Shown: piece after piece, positions 6,181 through 6,328 of the stretch
How positions within the stretch are numbered: position 1 is the first letter of the stretch
Layout: each line of letters starts with the position of its first letter
NCBI GenBank assembly: GCA_934553285.1
Contig: CAKTFD010000111.1
Coordinates: 1-6,328 of the forward strand
DNA length: 6,328 nt
Direction of reading: 5' to 3'
Source of the DNA: an uncultured Faecalibacterium sp.
Lineage (GTDB): Bacteria > Bacillota > Clostridia > Oscillospirales > Ruminococcaceae
The notes under the pieces: generated by a model
Seen by the model: the letters and a program-made list of their open reading frames with translations, nothing else
Databases searched by the model: none
Told to the model about the DNA's origin: nothing
Translations under genes and position numbers: made by a program

Positions 6181-6200
6181 GTGCAAAAACAGTCTTGCAC
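6181..6200. repeat. Inverted repeat overlapping the -35 region of mtaB
   Basis: GTGCAA (6181-6186) and TTGCAC (6195-6200) are perfect 6-bp arms 8 bases apart. The right arm is also the likely -35 box of the mtaB promoter. Outer arms ACCGG (6169-6173) and CCGGT (6202-6206) flank it unevenly. It may be an operator or a chance repeat. Confidence 0.4.
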
Positions 6201-6224
6201 CCCGGTGGGCTTCTGTTATATAAT
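6195..6224 (+). promoter_or_regulatory. Probable sigma-A promoter of mtaB
   Basis: A consensus -10 box TATAAT (6219-6224) lies 18 bases after TTGCAC (6195-6200), a half-matching -35 box. Transcription should start near 6231, about 40 bases before the mtaB ATG. The -10 is strong and the -35 is weak. Confidence 0.7.
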
Positions 6225-6272
6225 GAAAAGAAATGCAAAACACCCCCGTTTTTATCGAAAGGATCGTTCCCC

Positions 6273-6328
6273 ATGCGAGTTTGTTTTTATACCCTCGGCT
6301 GCAAGGTCAACCTGAACGAGACCGGCGC
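6273..6328 (+). CDS. mtaB: tRNA N6-threonylcarbamoyladenosine methylthiotransferase MtaB (5' end only)
   Basis: Only the first 18 codons lie in the window: MRVCFYTLGCKVNLNETG. TLGCKVNxxE(T/S) is the conserved start of the N-terminal methylthiotransferase domain of the MiaB/MtaB/RimO family, and C10 should be the first ligand of that domain's 4Fe-4S cluster. The GCKVN wording fits MtaB (YqeV), which adds a methylthio group to t6A37 of tRNAs that read ANN codons, better than MiaB or RimO. The radical-SAM and TRAM domains would lie beyond the edge. The ATG at 6273 has AAAGGA (6258-6263) 9 bases upstream and its own promoter. The family is clear; the choice of MtaB within it rests on a very short stretch. 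Confidence 0.82.
   Translation, partial: MRVCFYTLGCKVNLNETG

Overview
The window looks like chromosomal housekeeping DNA from a moderately GC-rich Gram-positive anaerobe of the Clostridia. The gene families, the strong AGGAGG ribosome binding sites and the codon use suggest Oscillospiraceae, perhaps Faecalibacterium or a relative; the genus is an inference. I see no transposase, phage gene, CRISPR array, tRNA or rRNA.

Layout. Positions 1-5529 are read on the minus strand and hold six genes. In transcription order they are a D,D-carboxypeptidase (cell wall), pgi (glycolysis), a small P-loop protein of unknown role, the DUF177/YceD protein, rpmF (ribosomal protein L32), and a DUF512 radical-SAM protein cut by the left edge. 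From 5757 onward the plus strand carries a small Tat-signal lipoprotein of unknown role, then the first 18 codons of mtaB (tRNA methylthiotransferase), cut by the right edge. The carboxypeptidase and lipoprotein genes diverge from a 227-base gap.

Transcription units. Four sigma-A-type promoters can be read directly: upstream of yceD (TTGACA-17-TATACT), pgi (TTGACT-17-TACACT), the lipoprotein (TTGACT-17-TAAAAT) and mtaB (TTGCAC-18-TATAAT). Probable units are pgi + P-loop gene, ending at a hairpin at 2188-2237; yceD-rpmF-DUF512, with a hairpin between the last two genes; and the lipoprotein gene alone, with a strong terminator at 6120-6153. No clear promoter was found for the carboxypeptidase gene.

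Nothing here forms an obvious new multi-gene system. The items most worth a second look are the Tat lipoprotein, the conserved P-loop protein after pgi, the rpmF/DUF512 hairpin, and inverted repeats at two promoters. No stretch over 300 bases lacks a gene.
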